A stretch of DNA of 64,000 nt from Flammeovirga yaeyamensis (GCF_018736045.1 NZ_CP076132.1:4637001-4701000); one strand, 5' to 3'. Counted from the stretch's first letter, positions 10,717 through 19,759 are shown. Made by a program: numbers and translations. The notes: a model not told the origin generated them from the letters alone.

Positions 10717-10724
10717 CAAATATA
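10717..10724 (-). promoter_or_regulatory. Candidate -7 box for gpmI (TATATTTG)
   Basis: On the minus strand this reads TATATTTG, an exact match to the Bacteroidota -7 consensus TAnnTTTG, 45 bp upstream of the gpmI start. No clear -33 TTG lies at 17-23 bp. The rest of the 285-bp gap to the next gene at 10958 is AT-rich with nothing else I can name. Confidence 0.5.
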
Positions 10725-10957
10725 CATCAACTATGTAATCTTATAAATGATATTCATCACACTAAATACCTTTTAAAAAGAATATTAGTAATGAAATAAC
10801 TATGATTAAATCAATTCTTTTAAATGAAAACAATTAACACATTCAAACAGTTATAATATCTATAAAACAATCTTTAAATAATACAATTTAATTCGGCTTA
10901 TTTTTCTTAAATTGTAAAAAATGAACCGAACCTTCTATCTACTTAACCCCTAGTCAA

Positions 10958-11425
10958 ATGAAAAAGCTTATCTCTATTACTCAGGTCCTTATAATTACAA
11001 CTTGCTTCTCCTTTATTTCGTGTGAAAATGCTGAGTTAGCGAATACTGCAAATGCAGTAGCCGGAAATTATCAAATAACTAATATTTCAGCGAAAACCAA
11101 TCAAGGACAAGCCACTGTTCAACACAATCCAGAATTTGATAAAATTATTATCTCGGCTACAGATGAAAGAACTGTAAAAATTGATGTGATTGTAACTACG
11201 GCAAAAGTTTCGATTGGTACTTCAAACGCTAATTTATTACAAACTATATATCATGATGTAAGCGTTGAGGGTAACAATGAAAACAATACGTTCACTTTGA
11301 CCAAAACAATCAACATGGATAATAACGCTACCCTTGTAGGTCATGTTAATAGCAACAGCGAATTAATGCTTGAGTATAAAATATCTGGAACTGAATTATT
11401 TTCTATAACAGCATATAGACCCTAA
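10958..11425 (+). CDS. Hypothetical lipoprotein
   Basis: 155 residues. The N-terminus is a lipoprotein signal peptide ending in the lipobox FISC followed by EN (Cys at about residue 22). The mature part is beta-rich and polar, with alternating hydrophobic residues suggesting a small beta-sandwich or calycin-like fold. I do not recognise a family. It is followed by its own terminator and by a second, unrelated-looking lipoprotein gene. Export to the periplasm or outer membrane is well supported; function is unknown. Confidence 0.75.
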   Translation: MKKLISITQVLIITTCFSFISCENAELANTANAVAGNYQITNISAKTNQGQATVQHNPEFDKIIISATDERTVKIDVIVTTAKVSIGTSNANLLQTIYHDVSVEGNNENNTFTLTKTINMDNNATLVGHVNSNSELMLEYKISGTELFSITAYRP

Positions 11426-11491
11426 ATAATTATTTATTTAAAAAAATAATAGCATAGATTTTGTTTAACAACATTTAATAATTGTCTTTAC

Positions 11492-11521
11492 AGTAATCTC
11501 ATATTGAATGAGGTTACTTTT
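11492..11521 (+). terminator. Intrinsic terminator after the first lipoprotein gene
   Basis: AGTAATCTCAT at 11492-11502 pairs with ATGAGGTTACT at 11508-11518 (11 bp, one T.G pair, 5-nt loop). It is followed by CTTTTTATTTTTTT. Confidence 0.75.
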
Positions 11522-11550
11522 TATTTTTTTAATCTAATTTTGACTTCACT

Positions 11551-12213
11551 ATGAAATTAAAAGTATTGTTTGTCTCGATTCTATCGTCATTAATGTTTTT
11601 CTCTTGTTCAGACGATGTAATCAATGACTTAGTTGATTCTGTCATCAGTTTTGGTGATGCAAAAGCAACGGTAGACGGAACTGAAAAAGATTTTAGTAAC
11701 TATGCTGGCTATAGAATTAGTGGTAATTCAACAGCTCTTTATTTTGCAGATTTTGAATTTAAAGTAACTGAACTTGATGTTAAAGGGCATGCTATTTTAG
11801 GATTCATGCACACTGACCTTTTTGATACATCAGAAGGAGTTGAAATCAATCTTTCTAATGCTCCAGGAATTGCTACAGACCCAATTAAAGGTTTAGGTGG
11901 CGCTTTATATCTTACTAATGTTTCTGCTCAAGATTTATATGATTTGGTTGTTGAGTATAACAAGAATCAAAATATACAGGCGGTTATTCAGCTTGCTGGA
12001 CAAAAAGATGTAGTAGTACAAAGAGCTACTGTAGTTGATATTGTTACTAATCTAGATATTGCTGGTAATATCACATTCAAATTCTCAAAAATTGCTGATG
12101 ATAAAGCTTCAGGAACATTTAGTTTCAAAGCATACAGCGATGATGGTAACGTTGAAGTAACTAACGGTACTTTCACAGATACACCAATGGATACTTTCGA
12201 TTTCAGCAACTAG
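11551..12213 (+). CDS. Hypothetical lipoprotein
   Basis: 220 residues with a lipoprotein signal (KVLFVSILSSLMFFSC, Cys at about 19) and an acidic SDD start of the mature chain. The mature region is Asp-rich and predicted beta-rich, resembling small Bacteroidota lipoproteins with a single beta-sandwich. No family is recognised with confidence. A TAATTTTG sequence at 11535-11542 matches the -7 consensus but would leave almost no leader, so it may be chance. A strong terminator follows the gene. Confidence 0.75.
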   Translation: MKLKVLFVSILSSLMFFSCSDDVINDLVDSVISFGDAKATVDGTEKDFSNYAGYRISGNSTALYFADFEFKVTELDVKGHAILGFMHTDLFDTSEGVEINLSNAPGIATDPIKGLGGALYLTNVSAQDLYDLVVEYNKNQNIQAVIQLAGQKDVVVQRATVVDIVTNLDIAGNITFKFSKIADDKASGTFSFKAYSDDGNVEVTNGTFTDTPMDTFDFSN

Positions 12214-12234
12214 TCAAAAGATATCTTACACATA

Positions 12235-12268
12235 AAGAGCTTATTACACCCGATAAGCTCTTTTTTTT
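12235..12268 (+). terminator. Intrinsic terminator after the second lipoprotein gene
   Basis: AAGAGCTTAT pairs with ATAAGCTCTT around an 8-nt loop, and the descending arm runs into eight T residues (12261-12268). It starts 22 bp after the stop codon. Confidence 0.9.
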
Positions 12269-12320
12269 ATACCCTATTTTTAGTAAATTATGGTAAGCCC
12301 CAATACTAACCCTTACCATT

Positions 12321-12665
12321 ATGTACTTACTCATCTTCCTTTCTATTATCCTTTCCCCAATTTTATCAAACAGTAGCTCTGAAAAAAGAATTGCTGAATC
12401 AAAAGTGGTTTTTGAAGTCATCAATCATCAAGCAGAAAATATGGATGACATTCCTTTGGAGATTTATCAAAAAGATCAACTAATTGCAAAGTTTTACACT
12501 AAAAAACTTACAGCCATTTCTCTGCCTGTAGAAGACTATCAATTCAAAGTATTTTACTGTGATGATACGTATACTATCAATACTACCCTCCATAAAAGTC
12601 GACATCATTTAGTGTTCGTTTTGGATGAAAAACCTTGCAATGAACCATTACTTTTACTGAAATAA
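12321..12665 (+). CDS. Small secreted protein of unknown function
   Basis: 114 residues. Residues 1-17 are a hydrophobic signal peptide (MYLLIFLSIILSPILS). The mature part is about 95 residues, with two cysteines (in FYCDDT and KPCNEP) that could form a disulphide. The pattern of strands resembles a small beta-sandwich. No family is recognised. The gene lies alone between a terminator and the promoter of the aminotransferase gene. Coding potential is supported by the signal peptide and clean codon use, but not by homology. Confidence 0.55.
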   Translation: MYLLIFLSIILSPILSNSSSEKRIAESKVVFEVINHQAENMDDIPLEIYQKDQLIAKFYTKKLTAISLPVEDYQFKVFYCDDTYTINTTLHKSRHHLVFVLDEKPCNEPLLLLK

Positions 12666-12697
12666 ACCGTTGCCTCATATTTATTAGCTTAAATTTA

Positions 12698-12727
12698 TTG
12701 TGTACTCCCTCATATCGTTTAATTTCG
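12698..12727 (+). promoter_or_regulatory. Candidate promoter of the aminotransferase gene
   Basis: TTG at 12698-12700 and TAATTTCG at 12720-12727 are 19 bp apart. This fits the Bacteroidota -33/-7 architecture (TTG, 17-23 bp, TAnnTTTG) with one mismatch. The leader to the ATG at 12816 would be about 80 nt. Confidence 0.5.
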
Positions 12728-12815
12728 CATTCTAAACGCTTATTTCAAGAGAGTCTTTTCTCTCTACAAGAAACTAAGTGATGTACAACTGAAGATATAA
12801 GATTTAAATAACAGG

Positions 12816-14036
12816 ATGGGAACGCAAACAGAATCGAAGTTGACGTTATCTAATCGTTTTGATAACATTACTGAATCTGCCACTTTAGTGATGGCTGTAA
12901 AAGCAAGAGAATTACAAGCTAAAGGGGTGAATGTAATTAAGTTGAACTTAGGTGAGCCTGATTTTCCAACGCCACAATACATTCAAGATGCTGCGAAGGA
13001 AGCAATCGACGAAGGAAAATATTTTTCTTACCCACCTGTTCCAGGCTACCCAGAATTAAGACAAGCCATTGCTGATAAGCTAGATAGAGAAAATAACTTA
13101 TCTTACAAAGCAGAAAATATTGTTGTTTCTGCTGGTGCCAAGCACTCTGTAGCCAACGTAATGTTGAGTATCTTAAACCCAGGTGATGAAGTGATTGTAT
13201 TCTCTCCTTATTGGGTATCCTACACTGATCAGATTCACTTAGCTGGCGGTACTCCAGTTATCCTTTCAGGTAGTATCGAAAATGACTTTAAAGTTACTCC
13301 AGAAGAATTACGTGCTGCAATCACTCCTAATACAAAAGCTATTTTATTCTCTTCTCCTTGTAACCCTACAGGCACTGTATTTACAAAAGAGGAATTAAGA
13401 GGTATTGCTGATGAGGTAGTAAAACACGATAACATTTACATCGTTTCTGATGAAATTTACGAATACATCAATTTTGGAGGCAAACACTTTAGCATTGCAC
13501 AATTTGATGATGTAAAGGACAGAACAGTCGTTGTGAATGGTTTTTCTAAAGGTTTTGCTATGACGGGATGGAGAATCGGTTATGTAGCCGCTCCACTTCA
13601 CTTGGCTAAAGCTTGTACTAAAATCCAAGGTCAGGTCACTTCTGGTATCAATACAATTACCCAAAGAGCATGTATTGCTGCTCTAAAAGGTGATAGTGCT
13701 TCAGTTATTGAAGAAATGCGTACTGCTTACTTGAGAAGAAGAGACCTTCTTAAATCGATGCTTGACGAAATCGAAGGTGTAAAAACAAATCTTCCACAAG
13801 GTGCATTCTACATCTTCCCAGATTTCAGTGCTTTCTTTGGTAAGTCATTCAATGGTGAGGTAATCAAAGACTCTTCTGATTTATGTATGTTCTTCTTAAA
13901 CGAAGCACACGTATCTACAGTAGCAGGTGCAGCGTTTGGAGCACCAAACTGCATCCGTATTTCCTATGCTGCTTCTGATGAAGAATTAGTTCAAGCAGTA
14001 AAACAAATCAAAGAAGCTCTTAATAAGTTATCATAA
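12816..14036 (+). CDS. Aspartate-type class I aminotransferase (PLP-dependent)
   Basis: 406 residues, fold-type I aminotransferase of the aspartate aminotransferase I-gamma (AspB-like) group. The PLP Schiff-base lysine is K245 in NGFSKGFAMTGWRIGY. N183 (PCNPTG) and D212 (SDEIY) bind the cofactor, R253 is near the phosphate, and a C-terminal Arg in IRISYA should bind the substrate carboxylate. The expected reaction is transfer between aspartate and 2-oxoglutarate in the cytosol, though related enzymes use other amino acids or prephenate. The gene is alone, with a promoter candidate upstream and a 14-bp-stem terminator downstream. Confidence 0.93.
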   Translation: MGTQTESKLTLSNRFDNITESATLVMAVKARELQAKGVNVIKLNLGEPDFPTPQYIQDAAKEAIDEGKYFSYPPVPGYPELRQAIADKLDRENNLSYKAENIVVSAGAKHSVANVMLSILNPGDEVIVFSPYWVSYTDQIHLAGGTPVILSGSIENDFKVTPEELRAAITPNTKAILFSSPCNPTGTVFTKEELRGIADEVVKHDNIYIVSDEIYEYINFGGKHFSIAQFDDVKDRTVVVNGFSKGFAMTGWRIGYVAAPLHLAKACTKIQGQVTSGINTITQRACIAALKGDSASVIEEMRTAYLRRRDLLKSMLDEIEGVKTNLPQGAFYIFPDFSAFFGKSFNGEVIKDSSDLCMFFLNEAHVSTVAGAAFGAPNCIRISYAASDEELVQAVKQIKEALNKLS

Positions 14037-14043
14037 ATTCAAC

Positions 14044-14081
14044 GTCAGTTTAATGTATTCGTACATTAAACTGACTTTTTT
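14044..14081 (+). terminator. Strong intrinsic terminator after the aminotransferase gene
   Basis: A perfect 14-bp stem (14044-14057 with 14062-14075), a TTCG tetraloop and a T6 run. It begins 8 bp after the stop codon. Confidence 0.95.
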
Positions 14082-14108
14082 CTTTTGAATAGATCAAATA
14101 ATAAACCC

Positions 14109-15086
14109 ATGAGTATAAGAGAAGCGTTAGACAAATTTAATGGCCTCAAAGCATTAGTCATTGGCGATGTGATGATAGACTCCTATGTATGGGGGAATGT
14201 CGACAGAATCAGTCCTGAAGCTCCTGTACCAATCGTTAACGTGAAAGATAGAGAATCCAGAATGGGAGGAGCTGCCAACGTAGCAAAGAACCTTCATTAC
14301 TTGGGTGCTGAACCTATCTTATGCTCTGTAGTTGGTAATGATGGTAGTGCCGATACTTTTATGAATCTTTGCGATTCCCTTAATATCTCAAAAGAGGGAA
14401 TTATACGTTCTGAAAGTCGTATTACTACGATAAAACACCGTGTGATTGCAAGTGCACAACATGTACTAAGAATCGACCACGAAGACGATGCTCCTTTAAA
14501 CGCTAAAGATACCGATCTTCTATTTGACAACATCAAGAAATTAGCTGAAGATGCTGATGTGATTATTTTTGAGGATTATGATAAAGGGGTAATTACTCCC
14601 GAATTAATCTCTAAAGTCATTCAGTTAGCGAAAGAAAAAAATATTCCTACCACTGTCGATCCAAAGAAAAGAAACTTCTTATGTTATGAAGGTGTTACTC
14701 TTTTCAAGCCTAATCTTAAAGAAATGAGAGAAGGTTTAAAATTCGATTTTGATGGGGGTGTGATTGATGAGGTGAAAGCCGCTACCAAAGAATTAAAGTC
14801 AAAAATGGATAACGACCATACTATGGTGACTTTATCCGAACATGGGGTATATATTTCAAACCATCAATCTGATGTTCATATACCGGCTCATAAGAGAGAA
14901 ATAGCCGATGTTTCTGGTGCAGGCGATACCGTAATCAGTATTGCTTCTTTGGCATTAGCAGTCGGTTTACCAATGGATCAAGTGGCTGGATTGGCTAATC
15001 TTGGTGGTGGATTGGTATGTGAATCGGTAGGTGTGGTACCTATCAATAAAGAAGCGTTGTTGGAAGAGGCGGAAAGAAAACTTTAA
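14109..15086 (+). CDS. rfaE1: PfkB-family sugar kinase, D-glycero-beta-D-manno-heptose-7-phosphate kinase type (RfaE1/HldA)
   Basis: 325 residues from the ATG at 14109. A TTG at 14085 would extend it but falls in the U-tract of the preceding terminator, so I reject it. Ribokinase-fold signatures are the N-terminal IGDVMIDSYVWG and RMGGAANVAKNL and the C-terminal catalytic DVSGAGDT. Length and motifs match the kinase half of HldE, without the nucleotidyltransferase domain. It would phosphorylate heptose-7-phosphate at O1 in ADP-heptose synthesis for LPS core. The next gene starts 1 bp after its stop, so they are probably translationally coupled. A broader PfkB sugar-kinase role cannot be excluded, as no other heptose gene is nearby. 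Confidence 0.82.
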   Translation: MSIREALDKFNGLKALVIGDVMIDSYVWGNVDRISPEAPVPIVNVKDRESRMGGAANVAKNLHYLGAEPILCSVVGNDGSADTFMNLCDSLNISKEGIIRSESRITTIKHRVIASAQHVLRIDHEDDAPLNAKDTDLLFDNIKKLAEDADVIIFEDYDKGVITPELISKVIQLAKEKNIPTTVDPKKRNFLCYEGVTLFKPNLKEMREGLKFDFDGGVIDEVKAATKELKSKMDNDHTMVTLSEHGVYISNHQSDVHIPAHKREIADVSGAGDTVISIASLALAVGLPMDQVAGLANLGGGLVCESVGVVPINKEALLEEAERKL

Positions 15087-15087
15087 T

Positions 15088-15975
15088 ATGATTTCTAAAG
15101 AAGAAAAAAAGAAAGCATTTAAAACCACATGGTTGAGCATCATCGGGAATATATTCCTAACTTCAGTAAAGGGAACTGTGGGTATCATAGGAAATTCACA
15201 AGCCATGATTGCCGATGCCATCGAATCTTGTGCAGATATTATTTCTTCTTTTGTCGTTTTAGCTGGATTAAACTTTTCTACCAAGGCCCCGGACGAAAAC
15301 CATCCGTACGGTCATGGTAAATTTGAGCCTATTGCAACATTTATCACTATAGGTTTTCTGGTTACTTCGGCTTTAATCATTGCCGAACAAAGTATCACTC
15401 GCATCATAGAAGGTACAACAGAGTCCCCTTCCCAATATACTTTGATTGTTTTGGGTGTGATCATCCTTATCAAATACGGTTTATACAAATTTGTAAAGAA
15501 AAGAGGCAAAGTCCTCAACTCTTCTTCATTGGAAGCAGATGCTGGACACCATCGAAGTGATGCAATGATTTCACTTTCTGCTTTTATTGGCATAGCTATC
15601 TCTATTTTTGGAGGCGAAGGTTATGAAACAGCTGATTCTTGGGCCGCACTTTTTGCTGTCTTAATCATACTTTTTAATAGTTATTTATTGTTTCGTCCTG
15701 CTTTTGGAGAAATTATGGACGAAAATCTGTACGATGATTTTATCGATAAGGTAAAGCAAGAATCTCAAAAGATTGAAGGAGTTATTGCTCCGGAAAAATG
15801 CTTTATCAGAAAAATGGGTTTTAAATTTTACATAGATCTTCATATTATTGTCGACGGCGAAATCTCGGTAAGAGAAGGTCATGACATTGCCCATAACGTA
15901 AAAGATTCTCTTAAAGCCGACTTCAACGAAATAGCAGATGTGTTGATTCATGTAGAACCCACATCAAAAACATAA
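15088..15975 (+). CDS. Cation diffusion facilitator (CDF/FieF-type) metal exporter
   Basis: 295 residues from the ATG at 15088, one base after the upstream stop. CDF family (COG0053). About six membrane helices occupy residues 10-205, with the metal sites seen as ADAIESCAD in helix 2 and EADAGHHRSDAM in helix 5, and the HPYGHGK loop between. The C-terminal cytoplasmic ferredoxin-like domain (about 210-290) contains HIIVDGEISVREGHDIAH. It should export Zn2+, Fe2+ or Mn2+ in exchange for protons. Helix 2 has E in the place where many members have H or D, which may shift metal preference (inference). Confidence 0.92.
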   Translation: MISKEEKKKAFKTTWLSIIGNIFLTSVKGTVGIIGNSQAMIADAIESCADIISSFVVLAGLNFSTKAPDENHPYGHGKFEPIATFITIGFLVTSALIIAEQSITRIIEGTTESPSQYTLIVLGVIILIKYGLYKFVKKRGKVLNSSSLEADAGHHRSDAMISLSAFIGIAISIFGGEGYETADSWAALFAVLIILFNSYLLFRPAFGEIMDENLYDDFIDKVKQESQKIEGVIAPEKCFIRKMGFKFYIDLHIIVDGEISVREGHDIAHNVKDSLKADFNEIADVLIHVEPTSKT

Positions 15976-15999
15976 AATAAGCAACTCTATCATAGAACT

Positions 16000-17496
16000 A
16001 TGGGGTTAAAATCTTTTTTAAGTAAGCCATTTGCTGCTTACGTTGTCAAGAAACAATCCGAGTGGGTACAAAACCCTTCTCGAGCTCAGGATAAGGTATT
16101 CAATAACCTTATTGAAGTGGGCAAAACTACTGCTTTTGGCAAAGACCATCATTTCGCAGATATCAAAAACTACGAGGACTTTAAAAAGCATGTCCCTATT
16201 GTCGATTATGAGCAACTTCGTCCATACGTCGATAGAATTATAAAAGGTGAAAGTGATATTCTTTGGAGAGGAAAACCCGCTTATTTTGCAAAAACCTCTG
16301 GTACGACTTCAGGAGCAAAATATATCCCTTTAACAAAGGATTCTATCCCTAACCATATCAACTCGGCTAGAAATGCCATGTTGAATTATGTGCATGAAAC
16401 GGGTAATTCTAAATTTCTAGATAGAAAATTGATATTCCTTTCAGGATCACCTATTCTAGATACTTCCGGAGAAATCCTAACAGGACGTTTGTCTGGCATA
16501 GTGAATCACCATGTTCCTGGATATTTAAGAAGAAATCAAATGCCTAGTTATGATACCAATTGCATCGAAGATTGGGAGATCAAACTAGAACATATTATAG
16601 ATGAAACTCTCGCTCAAGATATGTCATTAATCTCAGGTATCCCACCTTGGGTACAGATGTATTTCGACAGAATTCAGGAAAGAACGGGAAAAAGTATCAA
16701 AGAGGTATTCCCGAATTTTGAGATGTTTATTTACGGAGGAGTAAACTTTGAGCCTTACCGCAAAAAGTTATACGACTCTATTGGAAAAGATATTCCTTCT
16801 ATCGAATTATTCCCTGCCTCTGAAGGATTCTTCGCTTTCCAAGATTCTCAAGAAGAAGAAGGTCTTTTATTACAATTGGATTCTGGTATTTTCTATGAGT
16901 TTATCCCATCAGACGAATATTTTGATGATAACCCAACGAGATTAAGAATCGAAGATGTAGAAGTGGGTAAAAACTATGCTTTGATTATTAACTCGAATGC
17001 AGGTTTATGGGGATATTCTATTGGAGATACTGTTAAGTTCGTTTCTAAGGACCCTTACCGTTTGATCGTATCGGGAAGAATCAAACACTATATCTCTGCC
17101 TTTGGCGAGCACGTGATTGGAGAAGAAGTGGAAAAAGCCATGAAACATGCTTTGGAACAATTCCCGGAAGTTAAAATCACAGAGTTCTCAGTAGCACCTC
17201 AAGTAACTCCAACTGAGGGACTACCATATCACGAGTGGTTGATCTCCTATGAAAGTGAACCTAATAACCCCGAAGAGTTTGCACTTTCTATAGATAACAA
17301 ACTCAGAGAATTGAACACTTATTACGATGATTTGATAACAGGAAGCATTTGCAGAACACTTGTGGTTACTCCTTTACAAAGAGATGCTTTCCAACAATAT
17401 ATGAAATCGATTGGTAAACTTGGAGGACAAAATAAGGTGCCTAGATTATCAAATGATCGAAAAATTGCTGATTTAATCAGTGAATGGAAAAAATAA
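16000..17496 (+). CDS. GH3 auxin-responsive-promoter family protein (acyl-adenylate-forming enzyme)
   Basis: 498 residues spanning the whole GH3 family domain. The ATP/AMP-binding motif TSGTTSGAKYIPLT lies at 99-112, and later family signatures include LFPASEGFFAFQ and YSIGDTVKF with ISAFGEHVI. Plant GH3 enzymes adenylate acyl acids such as indole acetate and join them to amino acids. Bacterial members are common in Bacteroidota but their substrates are mostly unknown. It is the third gene of the rfaE1-CDF-GH3 run, 24 bp behind the CDF gene, and ends at a strong terminator. Membership is clear; the substrate is not. Confidence 0.9.
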   Translation: MGLKSFLSKPFAAYVVKKQSEWVQNPSRAQDKVFNNLIEVGKTTAFGKDHHFADIKNYEDFKKHVPIVDYEQLRPYVDRIIKGESDILWRGKPAYFAKTSGTTSGAKYIPLTKDSIPNHINSARNAMLNYVHETGNSKFLDRKLIFLSGSPILDTSGEILTGRLSGIVNHHVPGYLRRNQMPSYDTNCIEDWEIKLEHIIDETLAQDMSLISGIPPWVQMYFDRIQERTGKSIKEVFPNFEMFIYGGVNFEPYRKKLYDSIGKDIPSIELFPASEGFFAFQDSQEEEGLLLQLDSGIFYEFIPSDEYFDDNPTRLRIEDVEVGKNYALIINSNAGLWGYSIGDTVKFVSKDPYRLIVSGRIKHYISAFGEHVIGEEVEKAMKHALEQFPEVKITEFSVAPQVTPTEGLPYHEWLISYESEPNNPEEFALSIDNKLRELNTYYDDLITGSICRTLVVTPLQRDAFQQYMKSIGKLGGQNKVPRLSNDRKIADLISEWKK

Positions 17497-17504
17497 ATTT
17501 TGAA

Positions 17505-17550
17505 TCCTTCTAATTATACGATTTGTGTTGTATAATTGGAAGGACTTTTT
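17505..17550 (+). terminator. Intrinsic terminator after the GH3 gene
   Basis: 17505-17519 pairs with 17530-17544 (15 bp with one T.G) around a 10-nt loop, followed by CTTTTT. Confidence 0.9.
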
Positions 17551-17712
17551 ATTTGATTTAATAGCAACAAATACAAACTAACTAATTGATTAAAAAAAAT
17601 CATTTCTCTTTAATCATTTATAATTATTTTTTGTAATTTGAATATGCATTCGGAAAAATAGCATATTTCAAATGCTAACTACTGAATCAAGGCAGTACAC
17701 TCAAAACCTGAC

Positions 17713-18117
17713 ATGAGCAAAAAGATAAAAACGATATTACTTGTTGATGACAACGACACAGATAACTTTATCAATAGCAGAATTATTGAGTTAACAGAAT
17801 TTGCTGAAGAAATCATCATCAAAAATTCTGGTAAGAAAGCATTAGAATTTCTTCAAGAAAGACTTGATCAAAATGAGACTCTCCCTAGTTTAATCTTATT
17901 GGATATCAATATGCCAATTGTTGATGGATTTGTATTCCTATATGAATTTGAAAACTTCGCCGACGAGCTGAAAAATAAATGTAAGATAGCTATTCTTTCT
18001 AGTTCAGATAACGAATCTGATATCGAGAGAATCGTCAATAACGAATATGTGATCAAGTTTATCACCAAACCTCTCACAGAAGAGTCTCTTCTTGAAGTGG
18101 GTGATCTATTACCTTAA
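17713..18117 (+). CDS. Stand-alone response regulator (receiver domain only)
   Basis: 134 residues, one receiver domain: acidic D12-D13 (LVDDND), phosphorylation site D64 (LLDINMP), switch Ser in AILSSSD and Lys in FITKPL. It resembles the Rcp1-type single-domain regulators common in Bacteroidota rather than CheY. No kinase gene is adjacent. It faces, across a shared terminator, the membrane SpoIIE-type phosphatase gene on the opposite strand. Partner and output are unknown. Confidence 0.92.
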   Translation: MSKKIKTILLVDDNDTDNFINSRIIELTEFAEEIIIKNSGKKALEFLQERLDQNETLPSLILLDINMPIVDGFVFLYEFENFADELKNKCKIAILSSSDNESDIERIVNNEYVIKFITKPLTEESLLEVGDLLP

Positions 18118-18182
18118 AGTACATTATTAAGAAATCAATATGGGTTAATTAGGATATAACGTTTTAATTATACCCTTTTTTA

Positions 18183-18216
18183 AAAAGGCGATCTTAAACC
18201 AATAAGATCGCCTTTT
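18183..18216. terminator. Bidirectional terminator between the response regulator and the SpoIIE phosphatase
   Basis: AAAAGGCGATCTTA at 18183-18196 and TAAGATCGCCTTTT at 18203-18216 form a perfect 14-bp stem with a 6-nt loop. T-rich tracts lie on both sides, so it can serve both converging genes. Confidence 0.9.
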
Positions 18217-18222
18217 ATTTTT

Positions 18223-19677
18223 CTAATTAGGAATCGCTAAAAATATGGTGATATCATCTCTTTGCTGATAATTATCAGACATCTCTTTTCTTAGATAAGT
18301 ATCCAATTCTTTTATACAGTCCTTGGTATATTTTAAATAATACCTTTGGAGCATTTCTCTAAACTTGAGGGTGCCAATTTTACCATTGATACCATTCTGG
18401 TCTACAAATCCATCAGAATATAAACAGATCATTGTATCCGGTTGAATTTTTAATTTGGTTACTTCGAATCTCCTTTTGCGTTGGAAAGCTCCTCCAATTG
18501 ATCTATTGGTGGATTTTAATGGGGTAATACCATTTTCGTCTACGATTAAGCCTTTTCCTTTCGCTCCAGCAAATGACAAATTATATTCCTGATCCACATA
18601 GGCTACAGAAATATCCATACCGTCCCTATTACCATGTATATCACTTTGTCTTAGCTTATCAAAGAAATAACCATCCAACTGTTCCAATAAAATGGCAGGA
18701 GACTCAGGAAGCTCTTCTAGACGATCTAATGCCTCTAACCCTACCATGGATAACAAAGCTCCGGGTACACCATGACCTGTACAGTCGCCCACAACCATCA
18801 AGGTTTTATTTCCATATTGTCTAGCAAAGTAGAAATCGCCAGATACGTGGTCCTTGGGTTTATACAATACACTTGCTTCAGAAAAAATCTTATCCAGCTC
18901 ATTTTGCCTGGTCAATAACGCTACCTGAATAGTTTCCGCATAACGAATTGAATCCGTCACCTGATCCATGGATTTTGTAAGCTCCATATGATGTTGCTCT
19001 ATAGCATCTCTTTGAGATTCTATTTCTTCCTTCTGAGCATTCATCTCTTCGTTGGTTTGAGACAACTCTTCACCGAATTGAATTAATTCATCTGAATTTT
19101 GTTTTAGCTTATTCTGAAATGAAGTAGTCTGAATATCGATTGATTTGATATCGTTACTTATGTTCAGTAAAATTCCTAAATCAAATAACCAATTGATAAA
19201 TAATAAGTGATGATGCTTTAAAGGTACTTCCAATAAAGGACCTCCATGAATTAACTCAATAACAAATAACGAAGAAATGAGTGTTACAGAATAAATTAAA
19301 ATCAGTCTCCCTTTTTCTTTACCTAGAAACCAATAGGAGGTAATTAAAGTTGTAGCAATCCAAGCTATAGCATGCGATTGCATCCCCCCAGAAATTAGCG
19401 AAAATACTAATAATGCGGTAATTAGTATAACTATATAAGCCGTACATAGCTTTTCCCACTTTACTTTTCCTTTCAGAAAATAAATAACTCCTAGAAAAGG
19501 AATTCCTGTAAATACCACAAAGGCTCCTAATTGATAATCAAGGATAAAAAATTCTACAAATGAGAAAAAGACAACAAAAGCTAAACTGAATTTCACTTTT
19601 CGCCAAAAACTCATCTCTTTGTCCATCTCTATTTTAGTTGCATAAAGTAGATGATGTCCGCCTAAAGGTGCAGTCAT
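18223..19677 (-). CDS. Membrane PP2C/SpoIIE-type serine phosphatase (RsbU-like)
   Basis: 484 residues. About six hydrophobic segments fill residues 28-175, a coiled coil covers about 180-240 (Gln/Glu/Asn-rich, QTNEEMNAQKEEIESQRD), and the SpoIIE phosphatase domain runs from about 255 to the end. Metal-binding motifs are SGDFYF, GDCTGHGVPGA, YSDGFVDQ and RDDITIF. Such proteins dephosphorylate anti-anti-sigma (STAS) proteins in partner-switching pathways, or act in gliding-bacterium stress signalling. No STAS or RsbW gene lies nearby. A pair of 12-bp direct repeats lies 46-78 bp upstream of the start. Confidence 0.92.
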   Translation of the reverse strand: MTAPLGGHHLLYATKIEMDKEMSFWRKVKFSLAFVVFFSFVEFFILDYQLGAFVVFTGIPFLGVIYFLKGKVKWEKLCTAYIVILITALLVFSLISGGMQSHAIAWIATTLITSYWFLGKEKGRLILIYSVTLISSLFVIELIHGGPLLEVPLKHHHLLFINWLFDLGILLNISNDIKSIDIQTTSFQNKLKQNSDELIQFGEELSQTNEEMNAQKEEIESQRDAIEQHHMELTKSMDQVTDSIRYAETIQVALLTRQNELDKIFSEASVLYKPKDHVSGDFYFARQYGNKTLMVVGDCTGHGVPGALLSMVGLEALDRLEELPESPAILLEQLDGYFFDKLRQSDIHGNRDGMDISVAYVDQEYNLSFAGAKGKGLIVDENGITPLKSTNRSIGGAFQRKRRFEVTKLKIQPDTMICLYSDGFVDQNGINGKIGTLKFREMLQRYYLKYTKDCIKELDTYLRKEMSDNYQQRDDITIFLAIPN

Positions 19678-19710
19678 AAAAATTTAAAAAATAGGTCAAT
19701 AAATTATAGC

Positions 19711-19759
19711 AATAACAACGTATTATTTAGTTGTAGTAAAAAGTTATTTAGTTGTTATT
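19711..19759 (-). promoter_or_regulatory. Candidate operator upstream of the SpoIIE phosphatase gene
   Basis: TTATTTAGTTGT occurs at 19723-19734 and 19744-19755, a 21-bp (two helical turns) period. AATAACAAC at 19711-19719 is the inverse of GTTGTTATT at 19751-19759. Repeat spacing and position suggest a dimeric regulator site; no regulator can be named. The remaining sequence up to 19931 shows nothing else. Confidence 0.35.

Noticed and set aside
14085-14108. TTG start for the heptose-type kinase
   Set aside because: It overlaps the U-tract of a strong terminator; ATG 14109 gives the expected family N-terminus.
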